DNA of 64,000 nucleotides from assembly GCA_964434955.1 (NCBI GenBank), contig CAYSXI010000002.1:1-64000 (forward strand). The letters are read 5' to 3'. Both the position numbers and the translations under genes were made by a program. The stretch comes from JANQLU01 sp964434955. GTDB taxonomy: Bacteria > Planctomycetota > Planctomycetia > Pirellulales > Pirellulaceae. The notes under the pieces were generated by a model. That model worked only from the letters and a program-made list of their open reading frames with translations. It was not told where the DNA came from and did no database searches. Within the stretch, counting starts at the first letter, position 1. Every line of letters begins with the position of its first letter. Of this stretch, positions 17,312 to 26,420 are shown piece by piece.

Positions 17312-18775
17312 CTAGGCAATAATCTCGTCCACGATTCGACCATGGACATCCGTCAAGCGAAAGTTTCGGCCTGCGAAGTTATATGTCAGCTTTTTATGGT
17401 CGACACCCAGCAGATGAAGGATCGTCGCGTGCAAATCGTGCATATGAACTTTCTTGGTGACTGAGTGGTGTCCGATTTCGTCCGTTTCGCCATGAAAGTA
17501 GCCCGGCTTCGTTCCGCCGCCAGCAAGCCAAACCGTGAACCCGCGCGGGTTATGATCCCGACCATCGGCGCCTTGAGCGAAAGGCGTGCGGCCAAACTCG
17601 CCGCCCCACCAAACCAAGGTATCTTCCAATAGTCCCCGCCGTTTTAAGTCTGCCAACAATCCGGCGACGGGTTTATCCACCGCCTTCGCGTGTACCGCGT
17701 GCTGCTTCATATTCGAATGCTGATCCCATCGCGGATTCGTCGACTCGTCCGAGTAGTTGATCTGAATGTAACGAACACCGGCTTCTGCCATTCGACGTGC
17801 GAGCAAACACTGACGCCCAAAGTCCTCGGTTTCCTTCTGATCAATCCCGTAGAGACTTTTGGTTTCGTCTGTTTCGTCGGCCAGGTCCATGATTTCAGGC
17901 GCGTTGTTTTGCATCCGAAACGCAAGCTCATACGATTTGACGGTCGCTTCAAGCTGATCATCGGCCGGGTTTCGCGAAAGTTGTTGCTGATTCAGTTGTT
18001 GCAAGAAGTCGAACCGATCCTGTTGCGTCTTTCGATCGAGAATCTTGTTTTTGATGTTTCGAAAGTTTGCCTTGGCAACCGGTTGGGAAGCGCGGCCAAC
18101 CGCCGTGCCTTGATAGATGGTTGGCAGAAAAGCATTCGAATAGTTCCGCGGCCCGCCCTTGCTGGACGAAGGATTGATCGTGATGAAACCCGGAATATTC
18201 TGGTTCTCCGTTCCCAACCCGTAGGTAATCCAGCTTCCAATCGAAGGTCGCACGAGATTGGTGGCCCCCGTATGCATGAATAACGTACTCGGACCATGGG
18301 CCACGCCCTCGGTATGCATCGAATGAATCATGCAGAGGTCGTCGACACATTTTCCCATCCAGGGAAACAAATCAGAAACCATTTTGCCCGATTCGCCGTA
18401 GGGTCGAAACTTCCAGAGCGGCTTCAGCAACTTTCGCTTGCTTGCCTTTCCGAAGGTGTTGAACCGGACTCCCGTAAAATCAATATTCTTGCCGTGATTC
18501 TTGATCAACTCCGGCTTGTAGTCCAGTGAGTCGACGTGGCTTGGTCCGCCTTGCATGAAAATGAAGATGACTCGCTTGGCCTTGGGCGCAAACATCGGCC
18601 TTTTCGGCAAAAGGTTCGGAAGATCCTTCGTCATCCCATTGGTTGAAGCGGGGCTGGCAGTCGCGCCCGTGGACTGTTCGCACATGCCGGCGAAGGCCAA
18701 TGCGCCAAAACCGCAAGCGCTTTGTTGCAACATTTGTCTTCGAGAAAGGAATTGTCCGGGCTTCATGTCATTCAT
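17312..18775 (-). CDS. DUF1501 family protein (Tat-exported)
   Basis: 487 residues. The N-terminus has a twin-arginine signal (FLSRRQMLQQSACGFGALAF). DUF1501 features follow: AKRVIFIFMQGGPSHVDSLD, YKPELIKNHGKN, MIHSMHTEGVAHGPSTLFMH, then DTLVWWGGEFGRTPFAQG near the C-terminus. It ends with a DVHGRIVDEIIA tail. The fold is related to alkaline phosphatases and sulfatases. The start overlaps the stop of the PSD1 gene by 4 bp (ATGA), so translation is coupled. Known: DUF1501 and PSD1 genes are usually paired in planctomycetes. Their exact biochemical function is not established. Confidence 0.93.
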   Translation of the reverse strand: MNDMKPGQFLSRRQMLQQSACGFGALAFAGMCEQSTGATASPASTNGMTKDLPNLLPKRPMFAPKAKRVIFIFMQGGPSHVDSLDYKPELIKNHGKNIDFTGVRFNTFGKASKRKLLKPLWKFRPYGESGKMVSDLFPWMGKCVDDLCMIHSMHTEGVAHGPSTLFMHTGATNLVRPSIGSWITYGLGTENQNIPGFITINPSSSKGGPRNYSNAFLPTIYQGTAVGRASQPVAKANFRNIKNKILDRKTQQDRFDFLQQLNQQQLSRNPADDQLEATVKSYELAFRMQNNAPEIMDLADETDETKSLYGIDQKETEDFGRQCLLARRMAEAGVRYIQINYSDESTNPRWDQHSNMKQHAVHAKAVDKPVAGLLADLKRRGLLEDTLVWWGGEFGRTPFAQGADGRDHNPRGFTVWLAGGGTKPGYFHGETDEIGHHSVTKKVHMHDLHATILHLLGVDHKKLTYNFAGRNFRLTDVHGRIVDEIIA

Positions 18776-21700
18776 TCCATGTAACGAAAATCAATACTTG
18801 CAAATAACGCGTGATAAAACCCTGAAAAGGCCGCGGCCAAGTTTTCTTCCGTTGTGGGCTGCTTCAGTCGACCTTCAACGAAACGAATTGCGGCTTGTCG
18901 TTCGCCTTGAGAAGGGCTGCGTCCCAAGGTTTGTATGAACGCGTATTCGACTTTCTGCGAAATACTCAGTTCTTTCTTCTCGTTGATTAGCCGATGCGCA
19001 GCGGCCTTTGCGTTTTCAATGACCACGGGGCTATTCAAGAGAAACAACGCCTGCGTCGGCAACGTGCTGGTGTTGCGATGACCGCTTACCAGATTCGGAT
19101 TGGGAAAGTCGAATACCTCAAAGAACTCAAGCATCGAATTCCGAAAGGCGGGGACGTAAACACTCCTGCGATTCGTTTTGAATTGATATCCCAGGTCGTA
19201 TTGCGTGATCTTTCGGATGGTCAGTCCACCGGCCTCAAGTTCGATTAGCCCTGAATGACTCAAGATAGAGTCACGCAAAACTTCGACGTCCAAGCGACGA
19301 CGATTGGCGCGCCATAGCAATCGGTTTTCCGGATCGATACGGTTGCCATCCGGATTTTCGACCACGGCCAATTGGTAAACTCGCGACAGCATGATCTGAC
19401 GAATGAGTTGCTTGGTCGACCATCCGTTATTAATAAACTCCGTGGCTAAATGGTCGAGCAACTCGGGGTGACTAGGCTGTCGCCCCATGACACCAAAGTT
19501 GTCCGTGGACGCAACAATTCCGACGCCAAACAAATGCCGCCAAACGCGATTCACGTAGACGCGTGCTGTCAAAGGATGCTTGGGCGACGCGATCCAGTTT
19601 GCCAACTCCAATCGCCCGCTTGTCTCGGCCGGCAGTTCACGAACGGTGCCACTCGGATCACAAACTGAGACGAAGCCACGAGGCACTTTTTCGCCGAGAT
19701 TTCTTGGTGCGCCCCGAATGTGAATCGCACTATCGACGATTTTCTTCGAATCTTTGACGGACATCGCGACGCGCAACGGTCGCGGCGGCTTTTGCTTGAG
19801 CTTTTTCAACTTTGCGTCCAGCTCAGCGATCTTCTTTTCCAGAGCGGAATCAATCGACGAATGTTCCTTTTCTCGATTGCCGGCCTTCTGGGAACCTGAC
19901 CGTTTTTCAACTTTGAATGACTTCGGCTTCTTTTTCTTGCCATCGACCAAAATCAATTGAATGGCGTCGACGATCACGTGACCATCCGTATCCTTGGTGA
20001 GCACGGCGATCTGCGAAGCATTGTCGGCTTCGAAACGAAACTGGCCCAGGGAAACAAAAGCGCGCTCGATTGGCGGCCGTTTGGATTGATTGATTGTGAC
20101 TGTCGCTTTTCCGTCCTGATGGTCGATCACGACCGGCACATTCGAAGCCCGATTTCCACCCGGCGTATACGACATCCGAACTTCGTAGATGCCTCCACGT
20201 TCAAACTTGGGTTCGAAAACAACGCGATTCTCGCCTTTGGATTGATCCCGGTCGTGAAGGTACTCCGCGCCAACGAATCCTTGAACACTGGTTGAACGTT
20301 GCCAATTGCCAACGAGTTTTGCCTGACGGTTATCGATCACCATCCCGGCAAGTTGAGAAACGCGAATCGAAGCTGATTTGGCAGGAGGTCGAGAACTGGA
20401 ACCGGTTTTGGCAGCAAGCTGCTTCTTGGCGACATTCAGCTCTTTCGCTAATTCCGCAACGCGTTTTCGATATGCCTCAAATTCGCGAGATTCCTTTTCG
20501 TTGGAAATGGTTTGCGTTACATAACCGGATACATTCCCATCCACCAACGATTGCGTGCTTTTAAAGATTCCGACAAGCGCGTAGTAATCTTTCGTCGGAA
20601 TCGGGTCGAACTTGTGATCATGACAACGGGCGCATCCCAACGTCATTCCCATAAACGCCCGGCCGATCGTATCGATCTGTTCATCGATGACTTCCATCCG
20701 CAATAGAAACTTGTCCTGTTGTTCGTAGTTGGTGGGGCCTAAAGCCAAGAAGCCACTGCCAACCAGATGCTGGGCGCGTTGACTCTGCGATTCAAACGGC
20801 AACAAATCGCCCGCAATTTGTTCGCGGACAAATTGATCGAATGGGCGGTCCTCGTTGTATGCTCGTATGACGTAATCTCGAAACCGCCACGCGTCCTTGA
20901 ACATCAGGCTCCGTCCGCCGCCACTCGATTCGGCGAATCGGGCGACATCCAGCCAGTGCCGCCCCCAGCGTTCGCCAAAGTGCCTTGAAGCCAACAAGCG
21001 ATCAATCAATTCGGCAAACACGACCTCCGTTTTTCGCTTGTCCTGTTCCAATCGCCGAATCTCTTCAACGGTCGGGGGCAAACCCGTGAGCGTGAGGTAC
21101 GCTCGTCGAATCAATCGGGTCCGATCAGCGTCTTTAACCGGCTTCAAGCCTTCCTTTTCCAACCTGGCCAGGATCAACCGATCAATGTCGGAGCGTGGCC
21201 AATTGACGTTTTTTATAGCCGGGATACGGGGTGGTTCGGCCGGTTGGTAGGCCCAGAATTTTCGCCCTTCGTCCAAGTCAATGGACTTGGACACCGATGC
21301 CGTTCCCGGCTTTCTCGGATCGGGGGCGCCTCGACGAATCCACTCGCGGAACTTTGCGATCTCGCCATCACTCAACTGACCATCGGGAGGCATATCGAAA
21401 TCGTCGTATTCGATGGCGCTGATCAACAGACTTTTATCCGGCTTTCCATGAACAATGGCCGGCCCGTTATCGCCCCCTTTCAACATTTCCTTTCGCGAGG
21501 TCAGTCGAAGTCCGCCTTGAATGTTCTTTGGATCGTCCCCATGGCATTCGAGGCAATGCTCCACCAACAAAGGGCGAATATGATTTTCAAAGTATTCGAT
21601 GTCGGCATCAGAGAACTTCGGTTCGCTCTTGTCTGCCCCGGTTTGCCCGGTGAGCCGTCGTGAAAAGCCAAGACAGCAAAATAAAACCAAAAGCACGACG

Positions 21701-21783
21701 GTCCCGCGTTGGGCAAGGGCAAGAAAAGTCGAACCTGGTATCCGTCGTAGCATATCCGATAGTCTCAAGACGAAAGCCGTCAT
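18772..21783 (-). CDS. PSD1 / DUF1549-DUF1553 protein with c-type cytochrome-like motif
   Basis: About 1003 residues from the ATG at 21783, followed by a membrane or signal segment (GTVVLLVLFCCLGFS). A later ATG at 21753 is equally possible; the reading from 21879 adds an unlikely leader. The domain order is a planctomycete cytochrome-like region with heme motif CLECH (HCLECHGDDPKNIQGGLRL), then DUF1549 (LTGLPPTVEEIRRLEQD, FGERWGRHWLDVARFAESSG). A second CxxCH is in LGCARCHDHKFDPIPTKDYY. A golvesin/xanthan lyase-like beta domain lies at about 19945-20345, then DUF1553 (LELANWIASPKHPLTARVYV). Known: such proteins pair with DUF1501. Inferred: a periplasmic, possibly heme-binding, carbohydrate-linked enzyme. 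Confidence 0.9.
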   Translation of the reverse strand: MTAFVLRLSDMLRRIPGSTFLALAQRGTVVLLVLFCCLGFSRRLTGQTGADKSEPKFSDADIEYFENHIRPLLVEHCLECHGDDPKNIQGGLRLTSRKEMLKGGDNGPAIVHGKPDKSLLISAIEYDDFDMPPDGQLSDGEIAKFREWIRRGAPDPRKPGTASVSKSIDLDEGRKFWAYQPAEPPRIPAIKNVNWPRSDIDRLILARLEKEGLKPVKDADRTRLIRRAYLTLTGLPPTVEEIRRLEQDKRKTEVVFAELIDRLLASRHFGERWGRHWLDVARFAESSGGGRSLMFKDAWRFRDYVIRAYNEDRPFDQFVREQIAGDLLPFESQSQRAQHLVGSGFLALGPTNYEQQDKFLLRMEVIDEQIDTIGRAFMGMTLGCARCHDHKFDPIPTKDYYALVGIFKSTQSLVDGNVSGYVTQTISNEKESREFEAYRKRVAELAKELNVAKKQLAAKTGSSSRPPAKSASIRVSQLAGMVIDNRQAKLVGNWQRSTSVQGFVGAEYLHDRDQSKGENRVVFEPKFERGGIYEVRMSYTPGGNRASNVPVVIDHQDGKATVTINQSKRPPIERAFVSLGQFRFEADNASQIAVLTKDTDGHVIVDAIQLILVDGKKKKPKSFKVEKRSGSQKAGNREKEHSSIDSALEKKIAELDAKLKKLKQKPPRPLRVAMSVKDSKKIVDSAIHIRGAPRNLGEKVPRGFVSVCDPSGTVRELPAETSGRLELANWIASPKHPLTARVYVNRVWRHLFGVGIVASTDNFGVMGRQPSHPELLDHLATEFINNGWSTKQLIRQIMLSRVYQLAVVENPDGNRIDPENRLLWRANRRRLDVEVLRDSILSHSGLIELEAGGLTIRKITQYDLGYQFKTNRRSVYVPAFRNSMLEFFEVFDFPNPNLVSGHRNTSTLPTQALFLLNSPVVIENAKAAAHRLINEKKELSISQKVEYAFIQTLGRSPSQGERQAAIRFVEGRLKQPTTEENLAAAFSGFYHALFASIDFRYME

Positions 21784-22039
21784 TTCGTTGACTGAAAAAG
21801 CGGTTCTATTGTAGTCGATCCGTTCGAACCCGGCAGCGCAATCTGAAACGCTACCGAGCCCAAACACTCGATTGAACAAAAGTTTTCAGGGAGAGGCGGA
21901 TTATTCGGGCCCTCCGCGTTTCGACTTCCAGCCCGGATGGTCAAATCAGAAATGCCGGCCGCGAATGCTGATTAGCCAACGAAGCATCAATCGTCTAAAA
22001 TAAAGACTGGGTTTAATTAATATTTCCGCCTGAATTCCG

Positions 22040-23590
22040 ATGGCATTGACTCGAGAAAAACTGCTCAAAGAACTCACCGACGCGGGTCTACTCTCGGCGG
22101 ATGAAGCGACCAAGATTGAATCGGAGTCGGAATCGACGGGCGTCGAGGCTTTCTTGTCACAGCTGGTCGAATCGGGGAAGATCACCAAGTATCAGGCCGA
22201 CAAGTTTGTCAAAGGTAACGGCAGCGAAATCGCGTTTGGCGATTACGTTGTGATCGACGAATTGGGCCGCGGAGGCATGGGTACCGTCTTGCGAGCTCGC
22301 CACCGACGCATGGAACGTGAGGTGGCCATCAAGGTTTTGCCCACGACTGCGTTGGATTCCGAGACCGCTGTCGCGAGGTTCTACCAGGAAGTCAAAGTCG
22401 CGGCCCAACTGACTCATCCAAATATCGTTCACGCCTATGATGCCGGAGAGCATCAAGGATTCCATTATCTGGTGATGGAATATGTTCGCGGGAACGATCT
22501 GGCAAAAGTCACCTCGAAGGAGGGCGCGATGGAACTGGCTCGCGCCGTGGATTTCACGATTCAAGCAGCGACCGGTCTCAGCTACGCACACAAGAAAGGT
22601 GTTGTCCACCGGGACATCAAGCCTTCGAATCTCCTGCTCGACGATGACAACACCTTGAAGATTTTGGACATGGGCCTCGCCCGCATCGGACGCAGCGGAT
22701 TGGAAGACAATGCCGAATCCATGCATTTGACGACCACCGGACAGGTGATGGGAACCGTCGAATACATGGCTCCGGAACAAGCGGAAGATACGCGAAATGC
22801 CGACCATCGAAGTGACATCTACGCACTTGGTTGTACGCTTTACCGATTACTGGCCGGCTCCCCACCATTTTCGCGAGAAACGGTTGTCAAAACCATCCTG
22901 GCCCATCGCGAGGAAGCGATCCCATCGATCGGAAAAGGTGGCGGTGTTATTTACCAAAAGCTTGATGAGATCTTCCAGAGAATGGTGGCCAAGCGACCGG
23001 AACAACGGTATCAGGATTGCGAAACGCTAATCGCCGACCTGTCGCAGATCAAACAGCTTGCCGAAGGGGCTCGCGAAGAACAAACCATTCAGCTCTCTTC
23101 GTCCCCAGTGATTCCAAAAACCGCGCCGCCAGTTGTCTCGCCAAGTGACCCGGCCGTTCAAGGTAGCCAGCCTCAGCAGGCCCTGCATGGCTCTGACCCT
23201 GGAACAGGCCCAAATTTCGATCGTCCGACGATCCCGGCGACCAACAAGATCCAACCGCAATCGCCTTCGTCTCACCCCCAGGTTCACCCCGAATTTCCCT
23301 CTGGCAATTCCATGGATGTCGTGGACCAGATTTACGGTGTCAAACCGGACAAAGCGGGAGTCCTGCTTGTCATCGGAATTTTCAGCCTTTTACTGTCGGC
23401 ATGTTGCGTCGGCTGGATTCCCGGAATCATCGTTTGGGTACTCGCACGTTCTGATCTCAAAGCCATCGACGCGGGTGAAATGGACAACCGCCGCCGCTCA
23501 ACGGTCCTCGCAGCGATGATATGCGGGATCGTTTCCGTGGTGATCGGCGCGCTGTTTTTATTGTTCGAATTAATATCCAACTTCCGTTAA
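22040..23590 (+). CDS. Serine/threonine protein kinase with C-terminal membrane domain
   Basis: 516 residues. Residues 1-65 form the short helical N-terminal region common in planctomycete kinases (LLSADEATKIES, SGKITKYQADKFVKG). The kinase domain runs about 70-330. It has the glycine loop ELGRGGMGTVLRARH, VAIKVL with the conserved Lys, and the catalytic loop VVHRDIKPSNLLLD. The metal loop is DMG instead of DFG (22667-22675). GTVEYMAPEQAEDTRNADHR and RSDIYALGCTLYRLLAG follow. A Pro/Ser/Gln-rich linker (about 350-425) leads to two transmembrane helices (LLVIGIFSLLLSACCVGWIP and MICGIVSVVIGALFLLFEL), as in DUF4190 proteins. Inferred: a membrane-anchored kinase with a cytosolic catalytic domain. 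It lies 62 bp before the CRTAC1 lipoprotein gene. Confidence 0.95.
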   Translation: MALTREKLLKELTDAGLLSADEATKIESESESTGVEAFLSQLVESGKITKYQADKFVKGNGSEIAFGDYVVIDELGRGGMGTVLRARHRRMEREVAIKVLPTTALDSETAVARFYQEVKVAAQLTHPNIVHAYDAGEHQGFHYLVMEYVRGNDLAKVTSKEGAMELARAVDFTIQAATGLSYAHKKGVVHRDIKPSNLLLDDDNTLKILDMGLARIGRSGLEDNAESMHLTTTGQVMGTVEYMAPEQAEDTRNADHRSDIYALGCTLYRLLAGSPPFSRETVVKTILAHREEAIPSIGKGGGVIYQKLDEIFQRMVAKRPEQRYQDCETLIADLSQIKQLAEGAREEQTIQLSSSPVIPKTAPPVVSPSDPAVQGSQPQQALHGSDPGTGPNFDRPTIPATNKIQPQSPSSHPQVHPEFPSGNSMDVVDQIYGVKPDKAGVLLVIGIFSLLLSACCVGWIPGIIVWVLARSDLKAIDAGEMDNRRRSTVLAAMICGIVSVVIGALFLLFELISNFR

Positions 23591-23652
23591 GCGCGGGAAC
23601 GCTGATTCCATGGCTTTCCGCGAGGCAACGCAATCAGAATAAGGACAGAAGA

Positions 23653-25887
23653 TTGAATTTACGCAATTACCTTATGGCTTTTGCTTGCGTTGCGATTTTG
23701 CTTTCCGGCTGCAATTCGGGAAATCAGAACAAGAAACGGAATCAAGCCAACCAGCCGGAAGGCGGTGAGCAATCCAGTCACGAAAGAATGCTTGCCGAGC
23801 TTGAGAAGATTTCCAATAACCTCGACGACAATAAATACTTTGGCGAAAAAGAATATCGCGATTTAATCTCCATGTCGAAGGGGAATCTCAACGGCATTCA
23901 GGCAGTGGCCGTTCCCGCAAAGCTGGGGCATGTCTGCATGAAGCTGGGGAAAGAACAGGAAGCCATTGACCAACTTCGCCTGGCTTACAATCGGCTCAAG
24001 GCCTTTCGCGGCCAGATTTCGCGACAGCAGAAAGAAACCATGCAGCGTTCGCTCGAGTTTCAGTTGGGCCTCGCACATCTCCGTCTCGCCGAAACGCAAA
24101 ACTGTTGCCAAAGAAACACACCTGATAGTTGTGTCGTTCCGATTGAAGGGGGCGGCATCCATACGCGCCAGGAAAGCTCCCGAAAGGCGATTGAGTATTT
24201 CCTGATGGTGGTTCGAAGTTCCAAGCCGGGATCGCCGGACCATTTGAAAGCGAAATGGCTTCTCAACATTTCTTGCATGACGATCGGAGCCTACCCCAAT
24301 CTCCTGGATCAAAAAGATCGAATTCCCGAGTCATTTTTCAAGTCAACCCGTCCCTTCCCGCGGCTTTTGAATCGTTCGAAGGAACTTGGCATCGACACAT
24401 TTGGTTGCGCCGGTGGGGCGATCGTCGACGACTTCGACAACGACTTGGACCTGGACCTGATCGTTTCCGACAACGACCCCAAAGGCCAGCTTCGGTATTT
24501 TAGGAATGATCGAGAAAAAGGTTTTGTTGACGCGACTGAGTCGGCCAATCTGATCGGCATTTTCGGTGGACTCAATATCAACCAAGCGGATTACAACAAT
24601 GACGGATTCGTCGACGTGTTTGTCATGCGGGGAGGTTGGTTTGAGGACAAGGGTCGTCACCCAAATTCGCTCTTGAAAAACAATGGCGACGGTACCTTCA
24701 CCGACGTGACATTTGAAGCCGGGCTCGCAGAGAAGAATTTCCCAACGCAAACCTCGGGTTGGGCGGACTACGATTTGGATGGCGATTTGGACCTGCTCAT
24801 TGGCAACGAACGTTGCGACGTCCATTCCCCGACGCAGTTGTTTCGCAACAATGGCGATGGAACGTTTACCGATGTCGCGCGGGAAGCAAAAGTTGACAAG
24901 GAAACCTGGACCAAGGCCGTTGCCTGGGGCGACTTCAATAACGACCGATATCCTGATTTTTACGTTTCCAGCCTCGATCATCGTAACCGCCTTTTCAAAA
25001 ACAACGGGGACGGGACGTTTACCGATGTCGCTGAAACGATGGGAGTAACCGAACCGTTAGCCAGTTTTCCGACCTGGTTCTGGGACTTCGACAATGATGG
25101 AAAACTGGATTTGTTTGTTGCCAGCTATTCATCGACGGTCGTTGATTTTGCGGCGTTCAGTATCGATGGCAAGGCACCCAAGAGCGCGGCGAAACTTTAC
25201 CGAAATATCGGCGACAAATTCGTTGACGTTGGAACCAGCAACGGCATATCAATGCCCAGCGCACCTATGGGATCGAACTTCGGCGACCTCAATAACGACG
25301 GATACCTTGATGCCTACATTGGAACTGGCTGGCCTCAGTATGAAGAGTTGATGCCCAACCTTCTTTTCATTAATGAGCAAGGAAAGCGATTTGCGAATGT
25401 GACCATGAATTCCCGCTTGGGCCATTTGCAAAAGGGGCATGCCGTTGCGTTTGCGGACTTGGATCACGACGGTGACAACGACATTTTTCAGCAAATGGGT
25501 GGGGCCTTTCCGGGCGACCGATTCTTTGACGCCTATTTTGAAAACCCCGGATTCGACAACCGGTGGATTGCCCTCAAATTGGTTGGCGCCGATTCCAATC
25601 GTAGCGCCATTGGTGCGAGGATCAAACTGACAATTGAAGAAGACGGTAGCGAGCGTATGATCCACCGTCGAGTCAACAGCGGCGGCTCTTTTGGTTCCAA
25701 CCCGCTTCGTGAATTGATTGGATTAGGGAAAGCCTCAACCATTAAGCGGCTCGAGGTTTACTGGCCCAAAACAGACACCTGGCAACTGTTTGACGGTGTC
25801 GAAGCCGGTCAATTCCTACGTATCGTGGAAGGCGAGAAAGCACCGGAGAAACTCTCCTACGAGCCGATCCAGTTCGGGACCAAGTAA
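23653..25887 (+). CDS. CRTAC1 family FG-GAP/UnbV lipoprotein
   Basis: 744 residues. I choose the TTG at 23653 because AAGGA lies about 7 nt upstream and the protein then begins MNLRNYLMAFACVAILLSGC, a lipoprotein signal with lipobox LSGC. Residues about 50-240 are helical, TPR-like (KLGKEQEAIDQLRLAYNRL). From about 250 come repeated FG-GAP/VCBS calcium-type blades, such as DDFDNDLDLDLIVSDNDPKG, YNNDGFVDVFVMRGG, DYDLDGDLDLLIGNER and DLNNDGYLDAYIG. The C-terminal ASPIC/UnbV domain follows (KLVGADSNRSAIGARIKL, LIGLGKASTIKRLEVYWP). Inferred: a periplasmic or surface beta-propeller adhesion or binding protein. It may form one transcript with the kinase gene upstream. Confidence 0.92.
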   Translation: MNLRNYLMAFACVAILLSGCNSGNQNKKRNQANQPEGGEQSSHERMLAELEKISNNLDDNKYFGEKEYRDLISMSKGNLNGIQAVAVPAKLGHVCMKLGKEQEAIDQLRLAYNRLKAFRGQISRQQKETMQRSLEFQLGLAHLRLAETQNCCQRNTPDSCVVPIEGGGIHTRQESSRKAIEYFLMVVRSSKPGSPDHLKAKWLLNISCMTIGAYPNLLDQKDRIPESFFKSTRPFPRLLNRSKELGIDTFGCAGGAIVDDFDNDLDLDLIVSDNDPKGQLRYFRNDREKGFVDATESANLIGIFGGLNINQADYNNDGFVDVFVMRGGWFEDKGRHPNSLLKNNGDGTFTDVTFEAGLAEKNFPTQTSGWADYDLDGDLDLLIGNERCDVHSPTQLFRNNGDGTFTDVAREAKVDKETWTKAVAWGDFNNDRYPDFYVSSLDHRNRLFKNNGDGTFTDVAETMGVTEPLASFPTWFWDFDNDGKLDLFVASYSSTVVDFAAFSIDGKAPKSAAKLYRNIGDKFVDVGTSNGISMPSAPMGSNFGDLNNDGYLDAYIGTGWPQYEELMPNLLFINEQGKRFANVTMNSRLGHLQKGHAVAFADLDHDGDNDIFQQMGGAFPGDRFFDAYFENPGFDNRWIALKLVGADSNRSAIGARIKLTIEEDGSERMIHRRVNSGGSFGSNPLRELIGLGKASTIKRLEVYWPKTDTWQLFDGVEAGQFLRIVEGEKAPEKLSYEPIQFGTK

Positions 25888-26135
25888 CCCTCTCCGGCCA
25901 GGCCGACGATTGCCACCCGGAAATTTTTTCCGGATCCACCGAACCATCCCCGATCCTTCCCCCTGACAGATCCGTTTGTCGGCACGGACTGCAAATTAGG
26001 CGCAATCACCCATTAAATGAATGACTTCGTTTTCATCTTTGCGCAACGCGGTCAAGCGTGAACTAGCTTTCAATATTCCAGAAACCTCTTTTTCACTTTT
26101 GGCGTCGCGTGCCCCAACGACCAGAGAGAAACGTC

Positions 26136-26333
26136 ATGTCAAAATCGGAAACCAACCCAACGGAAACCATTGAGGCGCCACGCCCGTCGTCAATTCGAAA
26201 GAATGCCTTGATGGTTCTGGCTGCACTCGCCGCGATCTGCTGCCTTCAAATCACCAACCCAAACCGGCAAGCACCCAGCGAGGAAAAGGCAGCTCATCAG
26301 GAAATCGTTGAAAATACCGACAAGAAGGCTTGA
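26136..26333 (+). CDS. Small single-pass membrane protein
   Basis: 65 residues from the ATG at 26136 (purine-rich GAGAGAAA upstream; an earlier start at 26109 is less likely). Polar N-terminus (SKSETNPTETIEAPRPSS), one hydrophobic helix (NALMVLAALAAICCLQI), then a charged tail (EEKAAHQEIVENTDKKA). No family recognised. A stem-loop follows at 26397. Confidence 0.55.
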   Translation: MSKSETNPTETIEAPRPSSIRKNALMVLAALAAICCLQITNPNRQAPSEEKAAHQEIVENTDKKA

Positions 26334-26396
26334 GTCCTTGATGAATATCGCGGGAAGAACCGCCTCCATCCGCGTTTAGTTGCCGCCCTAAACCTG

Positions 26397-26420
26397 TGCC
26401 GACCTTGCGTCGGCATTTTC
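26397..26420 (+). terminator. Short stem-loop terminator
   Basis: 7-bp stem tgccgac/gtcggca with a 5-nt loop and then tttt. It lies 64 bp after the small membrane protein gene and overlaps the end of the convergent pta gene. Confidence 0.6.

Noticed and set aside
24343..24981. 212-residue minus-strand ORF
   Set aside because: Antisense to FG-GAP repeats of the CRTAC1 gene, which has family motifs and a lipobox.
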